Source: Pseudomonas sp.
Lineage (GTDB): Bacteria > Pseudomonadota > Gammaproteobacteria > Pseudomonadales > Pseudomonadaceae
DNA: 5,105 nt
Assembly: GCA_026398835.1 (NCBI GenBank)
Contig: JAPLSD010000208.1
Coordinates: 1 to 5,105, forward strand
Direction: 5' to 3'
How positions within the stretch are numbered: the first letter of the stretch is position 1; each line of letters starts with the position of its first letter. Shown piece by piece: positions 1 to 5,105 of this stretch. The notes below the pieces were generated by a model. The model was not told the origin of the DNA. It did no database searches and was given only the letters and a program-made list of their open reading frames with translations. The position numbers were made by a program, and so were the translations under genes.

Positions 1-320
1 ATCCGGTCGCCAGCCTTGCGGTGTGCTGCGATGGCTTTGCAGGCGTCGCTGAAGATGATCGGCTCGATCACATCCTCAACCCACGGTGCGACCAGGTGCT
101 CGATTTCTTCCGGCGTACGCCCGGCGATCGGCTCCAGGCTGAAGGCCATGTAGTCTTCCATGTCCAGTTTGCCATGGCTGTAGGCGTCCATCAGCTCGTT
201 GTTGCGACGCATGAAGGACTCGCCGTCGACCCAGCCGAGGCGGCCCATCTGTTCGCTCCACAAGGTGGCGCAGTCGCCATGGATCAGGGTTTCGTCCAGA
301 TCAAAAATTGCCAAAGCCAT
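1..320 (-). CDS. HAD-superfamily phosphatase (subfamily IB-like), 3' part cut by window edge
   Basis: The first 106 codons are visible; the rest lies beyond base 1. The protein opens with MALAIFDLDETLIHGDC, which contains HAD motif I (DxDxT). Asp7 is the expected phospho-accepting nucleophile and Asp9 the general acid/base. The following helical stretch (LWSEQMGRLGW through AGRTPEEIEHLVAPW) fits the cap region inserted after motif I in subfamily IB (phosphoserine-phosphatase-like) enzymes. Motifs II-IV are outside the window, so catalysis cannot be fully checked. There is no signal peptide, so it is cytoplasmic. The ATG at 320 is the first start in its frame: an in-frame TAG lies upstream and no ATG, GTG or TTG comes in between. 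It follows the ABC ATPase by 52 nt, bridged by a mini-ORF. As the last visible gene of a transporter operon it probably dephosphorylates the imported compound or a product of it (inference). The exact substrate is unknown. Confidence 0.85.
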   Translation of the reverse strand, partial: MALAIFDLDETLIHGDCATLWSEQMGRLGWVDGESFMRRNNELMDAYSHGKLDMEDYMAFSLEPIAGRTPEEIEHLVAPWVEDVIEPIIFSDACKAIAAHRKAGDR

Positions 321-373
321 TAGGGCAGCTCTCTCTTCAAACTCTTCAAAGTAATCGGGCGCATCAAAAGCAT
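320..373 (-). CDS. Possible 17-codon translational relay ORF between ATPase and HAD gene
   Basis: The ATPase stop is TGATG, so an ATG starts on the last base of its TGA. That ATG opens a 17-codon frame (MLLMRPITLKSLKRELP) ending in TAATG, whose last A is the first base of the HAD start codon. A GAGG Shine-Dalgarno sequence lies 7 nt upstream (381-384), inside the end of the ATPase gene. The peptide is basic and resembles nothing I recognise. The arrangement fits stop-restart coupling that carries ribosomes across the 52-nt gap to a HAD start whose own Shine-Dalgarno (GAGAG) is weak. Both 1-nt overlaps are seen directly; translation of the peptide is inference. Chance is possible with so short a frame. 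Confidence 0.35.
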   Translation of the reverse strand: MLLMRPITLKSLKRELP

Positions 374-1362
374 CAGGCTACCTCACACAGGGCCGTCGGA
401 TCGATGGAAAGCGCCAGGCGTTGACCGTCGGCATGCATATCAGCCGCTGAACGGTTCAGTACATCGACGACCAATTCCACGCCACGAGCTTCGACGCGGT
501 AACGAATCACGTTGCCCAACAAGCTATGGCTACGGATCTGCGCGTCGAGCTCACCGTTCAGACTCAGCACGATGGCTTCTGGACGAATGGCAATGCGCCC
601 GGTGATCGGGCGTTGCAGCAACTTGCTGGCACTGTCGGCGTCGAGCAGATTGTAGTTGCCGATAAACCCAGCGGCGAATACGTCCACCGGTGCGGTGTAG
701 AGGGTTTCAGCATCACCGCTCTGGACGATTTTGCCCTGGTTCATCAGGAAGATCCGATCGGACATGATCAGGGCTTCTTCCTGATCGTGGGTGACGAAAA
801 TCGTCGTCAGACCGAGCTCGCGCTGGATCTGTCGGATCTGTTCGCGCAGGTGCTTGCGAATCCGTGCATCCAGCGCAGAAAGCGGTTCATCCAGCAGCAA
901 CAGGCGTGGACGGGTCACCAGCGAGCGGGCCAGGGCCACCCGTTGGCACTGGCCGCCGGACAGCTGATGCGGATAGCGCGCGGCGAAGTCGGTCAACTCC
1001 ACCAGTTGCAGTACCTCAAGCACACGCTTGCGACTGTCGTCGGTGTTGACCTTTTGCATGCGCAAGCCGAAAGCGACGTTCTGCTCAACGGTCATGTTGG
1101 GGAACAGCGCATAACTCTGGAACACCATGCCGATACCGCGTTTTTGCGGGCTCAGCGGAACGAGGTCCTGACCATCGAGCAGGATCTTGCCGCCATCCAC
1201 CGCGGTGAGCCCGGCGATGCAGCGCAGCAGGGTGGACTTGCCGCAGCCGGACGGCCCGAGCAGGGTGACGAACTCACCTTTCTGAATTTCGCAGTTGATG
1301 TCGCTGAACACCGTGGTGCCAACGTAATTTTTTTGCAGGTGTTGGACGCTGACGAAGCTCAT
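373..1362 (-). CDS. ABC transporter ATP-binding protein (importer, TOBE-containing)
   Basis: This 329-residue protein is the cytoplasmic ATPase that powers the importer. All expected motifs are present: Walker A GPSGCGKST (36-44), Q-loop Gln82 in VFQSYALFPNMTV, ABC signature LSGGQ (134-138), Walker B LLLLDEP (154-160), D-loop SALD (162-165) and switch His192 in VTHDQEEA. The C-terminal part (about 240-329, including IAIRPEAIVL) is a TOBE-type regulatory domain, as in the Fe(III)/polyamine/phosphonate/sugar-phosphate class of importers (PotA, FbpC, UgpC type). Length is normal for that class. Residue 139 is Cys where QQR is usual (LSGGQCQR), a minor variation. The ATG overlaps the permease stop by 4 nt (ATGA), with AAGGA about 10 nt upstream. 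The substrate cannot be deduced from the ATPase; the neighbours suggest an organophosphorus compound. Confidence 0.96.
   Translation of the reverse strand: MSFVSVQHLQKNYVGTTVFSDINCEIQKGEFVTLLGPSGCGKSTLLRCIAGLTAVDGGKILLDGQDLVPLSPQKRGIGMVFQSYALFPNMTVEQNVAFGLRMQKVNTDDSRKRVLEVLQLVELTDFAARYPHQLSGGQCQRVALARSLVTRPRLLLLDEPLSALDARIRKHLREQIRQIQRELGLTTIFVTHDQEEALIMSDRIFLMNQGKIVQSGDAETLYTAPVDVFAAGFIGNYNLLDADSASKLLQRPITGRIAIRPEAIVLSLNGELDAQIRSHSLLGNVIRYRVEARGVELVVDVLNRSAADMHADGQRLALSIDPTALCEVA
381..384 (-). promoter_or_regulatory. Shine-Dalgarno before the mini-ORF start
   Basis: GAGG lies 7 nt before the ATG that overlaps the ATPase stop (TGATG). It supports ribosome restart at the mini-ORF rather than direct initiation only at the HAD gene. 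Confidence 0.4.
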
Positions 1363-2159
1363 TGGCTTTTGTCCTTGTTCAAGATATTGGCAACCCAGGT
1401 CAGAACCAGCACAAAGAAGAAGTAAGAGATCACCAGCGCACTGGTGAAGTGGCCGCTGCTGTTACGCATATTGTTCAGGTAGACCTGCAGGGTTTCGTAG
1501 CGAGTACCGACCAGGATGTTGGCAAACACGAACTCACCGAACAGGAAGGAAAAGGACAGCAGCAACGCCACCATCAAACCCTTGCGCAGGTTCGGCAGCA
1601 CCACCAGGAGCGCCGCCTGCCAGGTACTGGCGCCGAGCAGCTGGGCGGCGTCCATCAGGTCGCGCAGATTGATCGCTTGCAGGTTGTTGGTGATTGCCCG
1701 GTACATGAACGGCAGCGCCACGGTGAAGTAGCAACCGATCAGAATCCAGGGTGTACCGACCATCGCGAACGGTCCGGAACCATAGAGCTGCAACAGCCCC
1801 ACCGAAGACACCACGGGCGGTACCGCGAAGGGCAGCAGGATCAGGATGTTCATCAGCGCGTCGAGCTTGGGGAAGTGGTAATGCACCACGAACAGCAACG
1901 GCAGAATCAGCACCACCGACAGCACCAGGGAGCCAACGCAGACCAGCAACGACTGGCCAAAGGCACTGAGAAAACGTGGGTCGCTCCACAGCTGGATATA
2001 CCATTTGAGCGTAAAGCCACTGGGCAGAATGGTCGCCGACCAACTGCTGGCGATCGAGTAGATCAGCGTTCCGGCCAGCGGCAGCAACAGAATGGCAAAC
2101 AGCAGATAGACCACTACCCGGTGGTAGAGGACAACGGAGCTGGTTTCAGCGCGTGACAT
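1359..2159 (-). CDS. ABC transporter permease, second subunit
   Basis: This 266-residue inner-membrane protein has about six hydrophobic segments (roughly residues 15-37, 69-92, 103-126, 136-156, 190-215 and 240-260). The cytoplasmic EAA-type loop that docks on the ATPase is clear: DAAQLLGASTWQAALLVVLP (170-189), with the conserved Gly176 and the terminal Leu-Pro. It fits the second permease of PotC/ThiP/FbpB-like BPD importers and forms a heterodimer with the neighbouring permease. The chosen ATG at 2159 lies within the end of the upstream permease gene (14-nt overlap). It is supported by a strong GAGGAG 5 nt away, and it gives a short, polar N-terminus before the first membrane segment. The gene ends in an ATGA overlap with the ATPase start. 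Confidence 0.95.
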   Translation of the reverse strand: MSRAETSSVVLYHRVVVYLLFAILLLPLAGTLIYSIASSWSATILPSGFTLKWYIQLWSDPRFLSAFGQSLLVCVGSLVLSVVLILPLLFVVHYHFPKLDALMNILILLPFAVPPVVSSVGLLQLYGSGPFAMVGTPWILIGCYFTVALPFMYRAITNNLQAINLRDLMDAAQLLGASTWQAALLVVLPNLRKGLMVALLLSFSFLFGEFVFANILVGTRYETLQVYLNNMRNSSGHFTSALVISYFFFVLVLTWVANILNKDKSQ

Positions 2160-2991
2160 GGTAGCTCCTCTTTAAAAGCAATTGGTGCACGACGGTGACC
2201 AGCGTCATCAACGTCACCAGCACCACAGCCAGGGCGCTGGCCATATTTGGGTCCAGGGAAATGTCGCCAGAGACCATCGCGGCAATCCGGATCGGCAGCA
2301 CGTTGAAGTTGCCAGTAGTCAAGGCGTACACGGTGGCGTAGGCGCCAAGGGCGTTGGCCAGCAGGATCACGAAGGTCCCGAGCAATGCCGGAGTCAGCAC
2401 CGGCAAACCGATATGCCGCCAAAACTGCCAGCCGCTGGCCCCGAGCAGGGCGGCGGATTCACGCCAGTCTTCGCGCAGGGCATCGAAGGCCGGGTAAAGC
2501 AGCAACACGCCGAGGGGGATCTGGAAGTAGGTGTAAAGAATGATCAGCCCGGTCTTGGAATACAGGTTGAAGTCCTGAATGATCCCGGCCTGCTTGAGCA
2601 TAATGGTGAAAGTGCCGTTAAAGCCCAGCAAGATGATGAAGGCGAAGGCCAACGGAACACCGGCAAAGTTGCTGGTCATGTTGGCGAACGCATTGACGAA
2701 GTTGCGCAGCTTCGAATCGACCCGACGCAGCGAGTAACTGCCCAGCACGGCGATGATGATCCCGAATACGCTGGACCAGAAGCTGATCTCAAGGCTGTAC
2801 TGGATCGCCTGCAAGTAGAACTTCGAGCTGAAGATCTTGCTGAAGTTGGCCAGGCCCCAGCCGAACTCCTCCGATTGCACGCTGTTGATCAGCACCCAGA
2901 ACAGCGGGGCGATCTGGAACACGATGAAGAACAGGGCGAAGGGTACCACGCACAGTGCCGCCAGCCATTTGCCTCGGGTGATTGAATTCAC
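2146..2991 (-). CDS. ABC transporter permease, first subunit (GTG start)
   Basis: This 281-residue inner-membrane subunit has about six membrane segments (roughly 10-35, 66-88, 108-124, 147-168, 199-222 and 250-272). It carries an EAA loop, ESAALLGASGWQFWRHIGLP (178-197), with the conserved Gly184 and Leu-Pro end. It pairs with the downstream permease to form the translocation path. The start is GTG, sharing four bases (GTGA) with the stop of the upstream hydrolase. GGGAG lies 8 nt upstream, and the next in-frame ATG is only at codon 105, inside the membrane domain, so the GTG is effectively forced. The start overlap suggests translational coupling to the hydrolase, tying enzyme and transporter production together. 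The family is binding-protein-dependent importer permease; the substrate cannot be told from the sequence. Confidence 0.95.
   Translation of the reverse strand: MNSITRGKWLAALCVVPFALFFIVFQIAPLFWVLINSVQSEEFGWGLANFSKIFSSKFYLQAIQYSLEISFWSSVFGIIIAVLGSYSLRRVDSKLRNFVNAFANMTSNFAGVPLAFAFIILLGFNGTFTIMLKQAGIIQDFNLYSKTGLIILYTYFQIPLGVLLLYPAFDALREDWRESAALLGASGWQFWRHIGLPVLTPALLGTFVILLANALGAYATVYALTTGNFNVLPIRIAAMVSGDISLDPNMASALAVVLVTLMTLVTVVHQLLLKRSYHVTR
2165..2170 (-). promoter_or_regulatory. Shine-Dalgarno deciding the second permease start
   Basis: GAGGAG ends 5 nt before the ATG at 2159, inside the last codons of the upstream permease. It supports this start despite the 14-nt gene overlap. Confidence 0.75.
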
Positions 2992-3794
2992 TTCAACAGC
3001 TCCCGGCAGACAGGTTTGTCGTGGGTAACGCCAAGTAGCTCGCAGATCGTGCCGCAGAGTTCGGTCTGTTTCGGCGTGGCGTTGCGATCAAGGCTAAAAG
3101 CCTCGCCGAGGACAAACAGCGGCACTTCGCGCTCTTCCGCGAGCAGGCCGTTGTGCGAGCGGTCGTTGTTCATACCGTGGTCGGCGGTCACCAGTACTTG
3201 ATAACCGGCGTCGAGCCAGCCTTGCAGGTAGTCGGCGAGGATGATGTCGGCCGAGCGTGCGCTGTTGCGGTATTGCGGGGTATCGAGGCCGTGCTTGTGC
3301 CCGGCGTCGTCAATGTTCATGGGGTGTACCAGAAGAAAATTCGGCGAGTGCCGCAGGCGCAGATTTTCCGCATCGGCGAACAGGTGAGAATCCGGGTAGT
3401 GATCGCTCCAGTAGAAATGTCCGTGCTGGATCGGCAGTTTCACGTTCTCGGTATGGCGATCGCGCGCCGCGTTGAATGGCGAACGGTTATACAACTCGCT
3501 GACCCAGTGATAGGCGGCAGCCGCGGTGGTGAGCCCAGCCTCGGTGGCGTAGTGGAACACGCTGCGCTGGTTGGACAGACGCGAAACGTTGTTGTGCACG
3601 ATGCCACTTTCGATCGGTGTTACGCCGCTCAGAATGCATTCGTAGAGCGGTCGGGACAGCGCCGGCAGTTCGCACTCGAGTTTGTAGAGTGCCGCGCGTC
3701 CTGCGCCGACGTAGGCCTGCAGGTGCCCCATGGCATGCCGGGCGACCTCATAATTCAGGCCGTCGAGCACCACAAGGATGACGTTGTGTTGCAT
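2988..3794 (-). CDS. Small cytoplasmic alkaline-phosphatase-superfamily phosphohydrolase
   Basis: This 268-residue enzyme has the two-metal alkaline-phosphatase-superfamily pattern. Likely metal ligands are Asp11 (VVLDGLN), Asp162 and His166 (NIDDAGHKHG), Asp205-His206 (VTADHGMN) and His214 (SHNG). Ser47 in LPALSRP is the likely nucleophile. The family includes nucleotide pyrophosphatases/phosphodiesterases, phosphonoacetate hydrolase, phosphoglycerate mutase and phosphoethanolamine transferases. The residue assignment is my reading by motif spacing. No signal peptide or membrane segment is present, so it acts in the cytoplasm on imported substrate. The ATG at 3794 puts the conserved first strand (NVILVVLDG) right at the N-terminus, with GGAG 10 nt upstream. 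A longer reading from 3977 would run back through the REPIN and into the previous gene and is rejected. It lies between the binding-protein and permease genes and shares GTGA with the latter. It probably cleaves a phosphoester, phosphodiester or phosphonate; which of these is unknown. Confidence 0.9.
   Translation of the reverse strand: MQHNVILVVLDGLNYEVARHAMGHLQAYVGAGRAALYKLECELPALSRPLYECILSGVTPIESGIVHNNVSRLSNQRSVFHYATEAGLTTAAAAYHWVSELYNRSPFNAARDRHTENVKLPIQHGHFYWSDHYPDSHLFADAENLRLRHSPNFLLVHPMNIDDAGHKHGLDTPQYRNSARSADIILADYLQGWLDAGYQVLVTADHGMNNDRSHNGLLAEEREVPLFVLGEAFSLDRNATPKQTELCGTICELLGVTHDKPVCRELLK
3000..3004 (-). promoter_or_regulatory. Shine-Dalgarno supporting the GTG start of the first permease
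   Basis: GGGAG lies 8 nt upstream of the GTG at 2991, within the last codons of the hydrolase gene. No in-frame ATG lies near, so this site decides the start. Confidence 0.65.
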
Positions 3795-3813
3795 AGGGCT
3801 AGGACTCCATAAG

Positions 3814-3833
3814 GTAGGAGCACCTGTAGGAGC
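3814..3833. repeat. Short direct repeat GTAGGAGC flanking the REPIN edge
   Basis: GTAGGAGC occurs at 3814-3821 and again at 3826-3833, where it forms the start of the left REP arm. The 8-bp copies are 12 bp apart. The outer copy could be a degraded remnant of a further REP end or chance; it is too short to decide. Confidence 0.4.
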
Positions 3834-3896
3834 GAGCTTGCTCGCGAAGCGCTGTGACTGACAGATCGCTATCGCGAGCAAGCTCGCTCCTACAGG
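3823..3896. repeat. REPIN: perfect inverted pair of REP sequences
   Basis: Two 25-nt arms (3823-3847 and 3872-3896) are perfect reverse complements, separated by 24 nt. Each arm contains its own palindrome (GCGAGC-TT-GCTCGC), so each half can fold alone or the two can form one long hairpin. The spacer can extend the stem further (AGCG with CGCT, CTGT with ACAG, loop GACTG at 3856-3860). The sequence type matches the abundant REP elements of fluorescent pseudomonads, which are mobilised by REP-associated RAYT transposases (family knowledge); no such gene is in the window. It begins 10 nt after the stop of the binding-protein gene and lies upstream of the hydrolase start. In the transcript it would form a stable hairpin that could protect the upstream binding-protein mRNA from 3' exonucleases. 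No U-run follows on the minus strand, so it is not a classical terminator. Confidence 0.93.
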
Positions 3897-3906
3897 GGGC
3901 GGGGTT

Positions 3907-4974
3907 TTATTGCATATTGATAATGACTTCTTCCTGCCACTTCTGTGGCAAGCCCTTGGAAGTCTTTTCCCAGGCATCGGCGTCTTTGATTGGCGTCACT
4001 TTTTTGTACTGCTCATTCGGCAACAGCTGGGCCTGTACTTCAGCCGGCAGGGTCAGGTGATCGGCACGGATCGGCCGGGCGTTGCCGCGTGCCAGGTTGA
4101 TCTGGCCGGCGTCGCTGAAGATGTACTCGCGAGCCAGTTTGGCGGCGTTCGGGTGTTTGGCGTATTTGTTGATAATGGTGGTGTAACCGGAAATCACCGA
4201 GCCATCGGACGGGATCAGCACGACGTAATCGTCCTTGTTGACCATCTTGTCGCGGTAGCTCAGACCGTTGAAGTCCCAGACCACGCCGACTTCGATTTCA
4301 CCCTTTTCCATGGTGGCAATGGTCGGGTTGGACAACGACAGGCGACCTTGCTTGGCGATCTCGGCGAACATCAACAGTGCCGGTTGAATGTTCTTTTCAT
4401 TGCCACCCTTGGAGATGGCCGCTGCCAGGACGCCGTTGGCAGCTTGGGCAGCGGTGCTCACGTCACCAATGGAAACCTTGTATTTACCTTTCTCAAGGTC
4501 GGCCCAGCTTGTCGGGGCATCGGAGCCGTGCAGCAGCTTTTTGTTGATGATGAAAGCAATAGTGCCGGTGTAGGCCAATGCCCAGTTACCGTCCTTGTCT
4601 TTCGCCCAATCCGGGACCTGAGCCCAGGTGCTCGGTTTGTAAGGCTGAGCCACGCCCTGTTTGACCGCGATAGGGCCGAAGGCGGCACCGACATCGCCGA
4701 TATCGGCGCTGGCGTTGTCTTTTTCCGCGGCGAACTTGGCGATTTCCTGAGCCGAGCTCATGTCGGTGTCGATGTGCTTGAGGCCGTAGTTTTTGGCCAG
4801 GTCATCCCAGGTGCCTTTCCAGTTGGCCCAGTTATCGGGCATGCCGACGCTGTTGACCTCGCCTTCCGCTTTTGCAGCGGCTTCCAGGGTTTTTAAATCG
4901 GTATCAGCCGCCATCGCTGCGGTGCACATGGCAATGGTCGAGCCTAACAGTGATGCCAGGAAAAGCTGTTTCAT
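3907..4974 (-). CDS. Periplasmic solute-binding protein of an ABC importer
   Basis: This 355-residue protein starts with a typical Sec signal peptide: Lys2, a hydrophobic core, and an AMA-AD cleavage site after residue 22. The mature protein fits the two-lobed family-1/6-type solute-binding fold used by Fe(III), polyamine, thiamine, phosphonate and sugar-phosphate importers. Visible family marks are TLEAAAKAEGEV near the mature N-terminus, ADIGDVG (90-96), a Trp/Tyr-rich stretch leading to AYTGTIAFIINKKLL, PTSWADL (154-160), and the late segment KHPNAAKLAREYIFSDAGQ. Ser73-Ser74 before a helix (SSAQEIAKF) and similar Ser/Thr runs could bind an anionic group (inference). The tandem tyrosines of ferric-binding proteins are not seen, which argues against iron. 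The ATG at 4974 has AAAGGAG 6 nt upstream. It is the first gene of the operon, separated from the rest by the REPIN, which fits the usual excess of binding protein over membrane subunits. Confidence 0.95.
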   Translation of the reverse strand: MKQLFLASLLGSTIAMCTAAMAADTDLKTLEAAAKAEGEVNSVGMPDNWANWKGTWDDLAKNYGLKHIDTDMSSAQEIAKFAAEKDNASADIGDVGAAFGPIAVKQGVAQPYKPSTWAQVPDWAKDKDGNWALAYTGTIAFIINKKLLHGSDAPTSWADLEKGKYKVSIGDVSTAAQAANGVLAAAISKGGNEKNIQPALLMFAEIAKQGRLSLSNPTIATMEKGEIEVGVVWDFNGLSYRDKMVNKDDYVVLIPSDGSVISGYTTIINKYAKHPNAAKLAREYIFSDAGQINLARGNARPIRADHLTLPAEVQAQLLPNEQYKKVTPIKDADAWEKTSKGLPQKWQEEVIINMQ

Positions 4975-4980
4975 CCGAAG

Positions 4981-4987
4981 CTCCTTT
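4981..4987 (-). promoter_or_regulatory. Strong Shine-Dalgarno of the binding-protein gene
   Basis: AAAGGAG lies 6 nt before the ATG at 4974. It fixes that start and fits high expression of the periplasmic subunit. Confidence 0.85.
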
Positions 4988-5058
4988 GGGCGTTTTCAAC
5001 GCTGCGTTTTTATCTACGTTTGCGGTTGGGTTGGTCTAGGTCAGCAATACCTGAGCCA

Positions 5059-5064
5059 ATTTAA
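5059..5064 (-). promoter_or_regulatory. Candidate -10 hexamer of the PhoB-type promoter
   Basis: TTAAAT matches 4 of 6 positions of TATAAT and lies 9 bp downstream of the candidate PhoB box. Transcription from here would give a leader of roughly 75-80 nt before the binding-protein ATG. No convincing -35 is seen at the usual distance, consistent with activator dependence. The remaining leader (4988-5058) shows no clear hairpin or riboswitch. Confidence 0.4.
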
Positions 5065-5073
5065 GCGGGCTGA

Positions 5074-5091
5074 ATGACACTTTGATGTCGG
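5074..5091 (-). promoter_or_regulatory. Candidate PhoB box
   Basis: On the minus strand the sequence reads CCGACATCAAAGTGTCAT, two 7-mers separated by 4 nt. Against the E. coli-type consensus (CTGTCAT, 4 nt, CTGTCAT) the halves match 5 of 7 and 6 of 7, and the cores GACAT and GTCAT are exactly 11 bp apart, the spacing PhoB needs. A -10-like TTAAAT follows 9 bp downstream, similar to known PhoB promoters where the box replaces the -35. It lies about 100 bp before the binding-protein gene. If real, the operon is induced by phosphate starvation. Further half-sites could lie beyond the window edge. Confidence 0.6.
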
Positions 5092-5105
5092 TATCCGGCC
5101 TGCAA

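Noticed and set aside
76..261. A 61-codon minus-strand frame inside the HAD gene region
   Set aside because: It is out of frame with the HAD phosphatase whose DxDxT motif starts just downstream of 320; it has no supporting features.
526..1425. A long + strand open frame of 299 codons opposite the ATPase
   Set aside because: The protein on the minus strand has every ABC ATPase motif; the + frame has low-complexity, Gln/His/Ala-rich composition with no recognisable domain and is a GC-bias shadow.
1362..2985. Long + strand open frames opposite the two permeases (1362-2156 and 2182-2985)
   Set aside because: Extremely Gln/His/Arg/Gly-rich antisense translations of hydrophobic membrane genes; typical shadow frames.
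3823..3896. CRISPR array or other tandem repeat system
   Set aside because: There is one inverted pair only, without regularly spaced direct repeats.
3823..3900. REPIN hairpin as an intrinsic terminator for the binding-protein gene
   Set aside because: No T-run follows on the minus strand and coupled genes continue right after it. The GGGGTTTT on the + strand side has no + strand gene to terminate.
3795..3977. A 61-residue N-terminal extension of the hydrolase starting at 3977
   Set aside because: It would be translated through the REPIN and overlap the end of the binding-protein gene; the stretch reading GASLLAIAI is the typical translation of a REP sequence. The start at 3794 puts the conserved first strand at the N-terminus.
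3910..4896. A 328-codon + strand open frame opposite the binding-protein gene
   Set aside because: The minus strand shows a signal peptide and binding-protein features with a strong ribosome site; the + frame shows no family features.
4915..4940. Lipoprotein signal around Cys17 of the binding protein
   Set aside because: The residue before Cys is Met (IAMC), which does not fit a lipobox; a signal peptidase I site AMA-AD follows directly.

Overview
The window looks like a piece of a Pseudomonas chromosome, most likely the P. fluorescens group. The evidence is a moderately high GC content, strong AAGGAG-type ribosome binding sites, and a perfect inverted pair of REP elements (a REPIN) of the GTAGGAGCGAGCTTGCTCGC type that is typical of these genomes. 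No gene on the + strand is supported. The window holds one tightly packed minus-strand operon, read from right to left.

Layout in order of transcription: (1) a leader and promoter region at 4975-5105 with a good candidate PhoB box (5074-5091) and a -10-like hexamer at the right distance; (2) a periplasmic solute-binding protein (4974-3907); (3) a REPIN in the only sizeable intergenic gap (3823-3896); (4) a small cytoplasmic alkaline-phosphatase-superfamily metallohydrolase (3794-2988); (5) two ABC permeases (2991-2146 and 2159-1359); (6) an ABC ATPase (1362-373); (7) a possible 17-codon leader ORF (373-320) that bridges to (8) a HAD-superfamily phosphatase cut by the left window edge (320 to <1). 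From the hydrolase onward each cistron overlaps or nearly overlaps the next (GTGA, 14 nt, ATGA, TGATG, TAATG), so translation is probably coupled.

How the genes may work together (inference): the binding protein, two permeases and ATPase form a complete binding-protein-dependent importer of the Fe(III)/polyamine/phosphonate/sugar-phosphate type. Embedding an alkaline-phosphatase-superfamily enzyme and a HAD phosphatase in the same operon, apparently under PhoB, suggests import of an organophosphorus compound (a phosphodiester, phosphonate or phosphomonoester). The first enzyme would then cleave it in the cytoplasm and the HAD enzyme would release phosphate. This resembles the logic of the Ugp transporter with UgpQ, but with unrelated enzymes. 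The substrate cannot be read from the sequence. No regulator gene lies inside the window.
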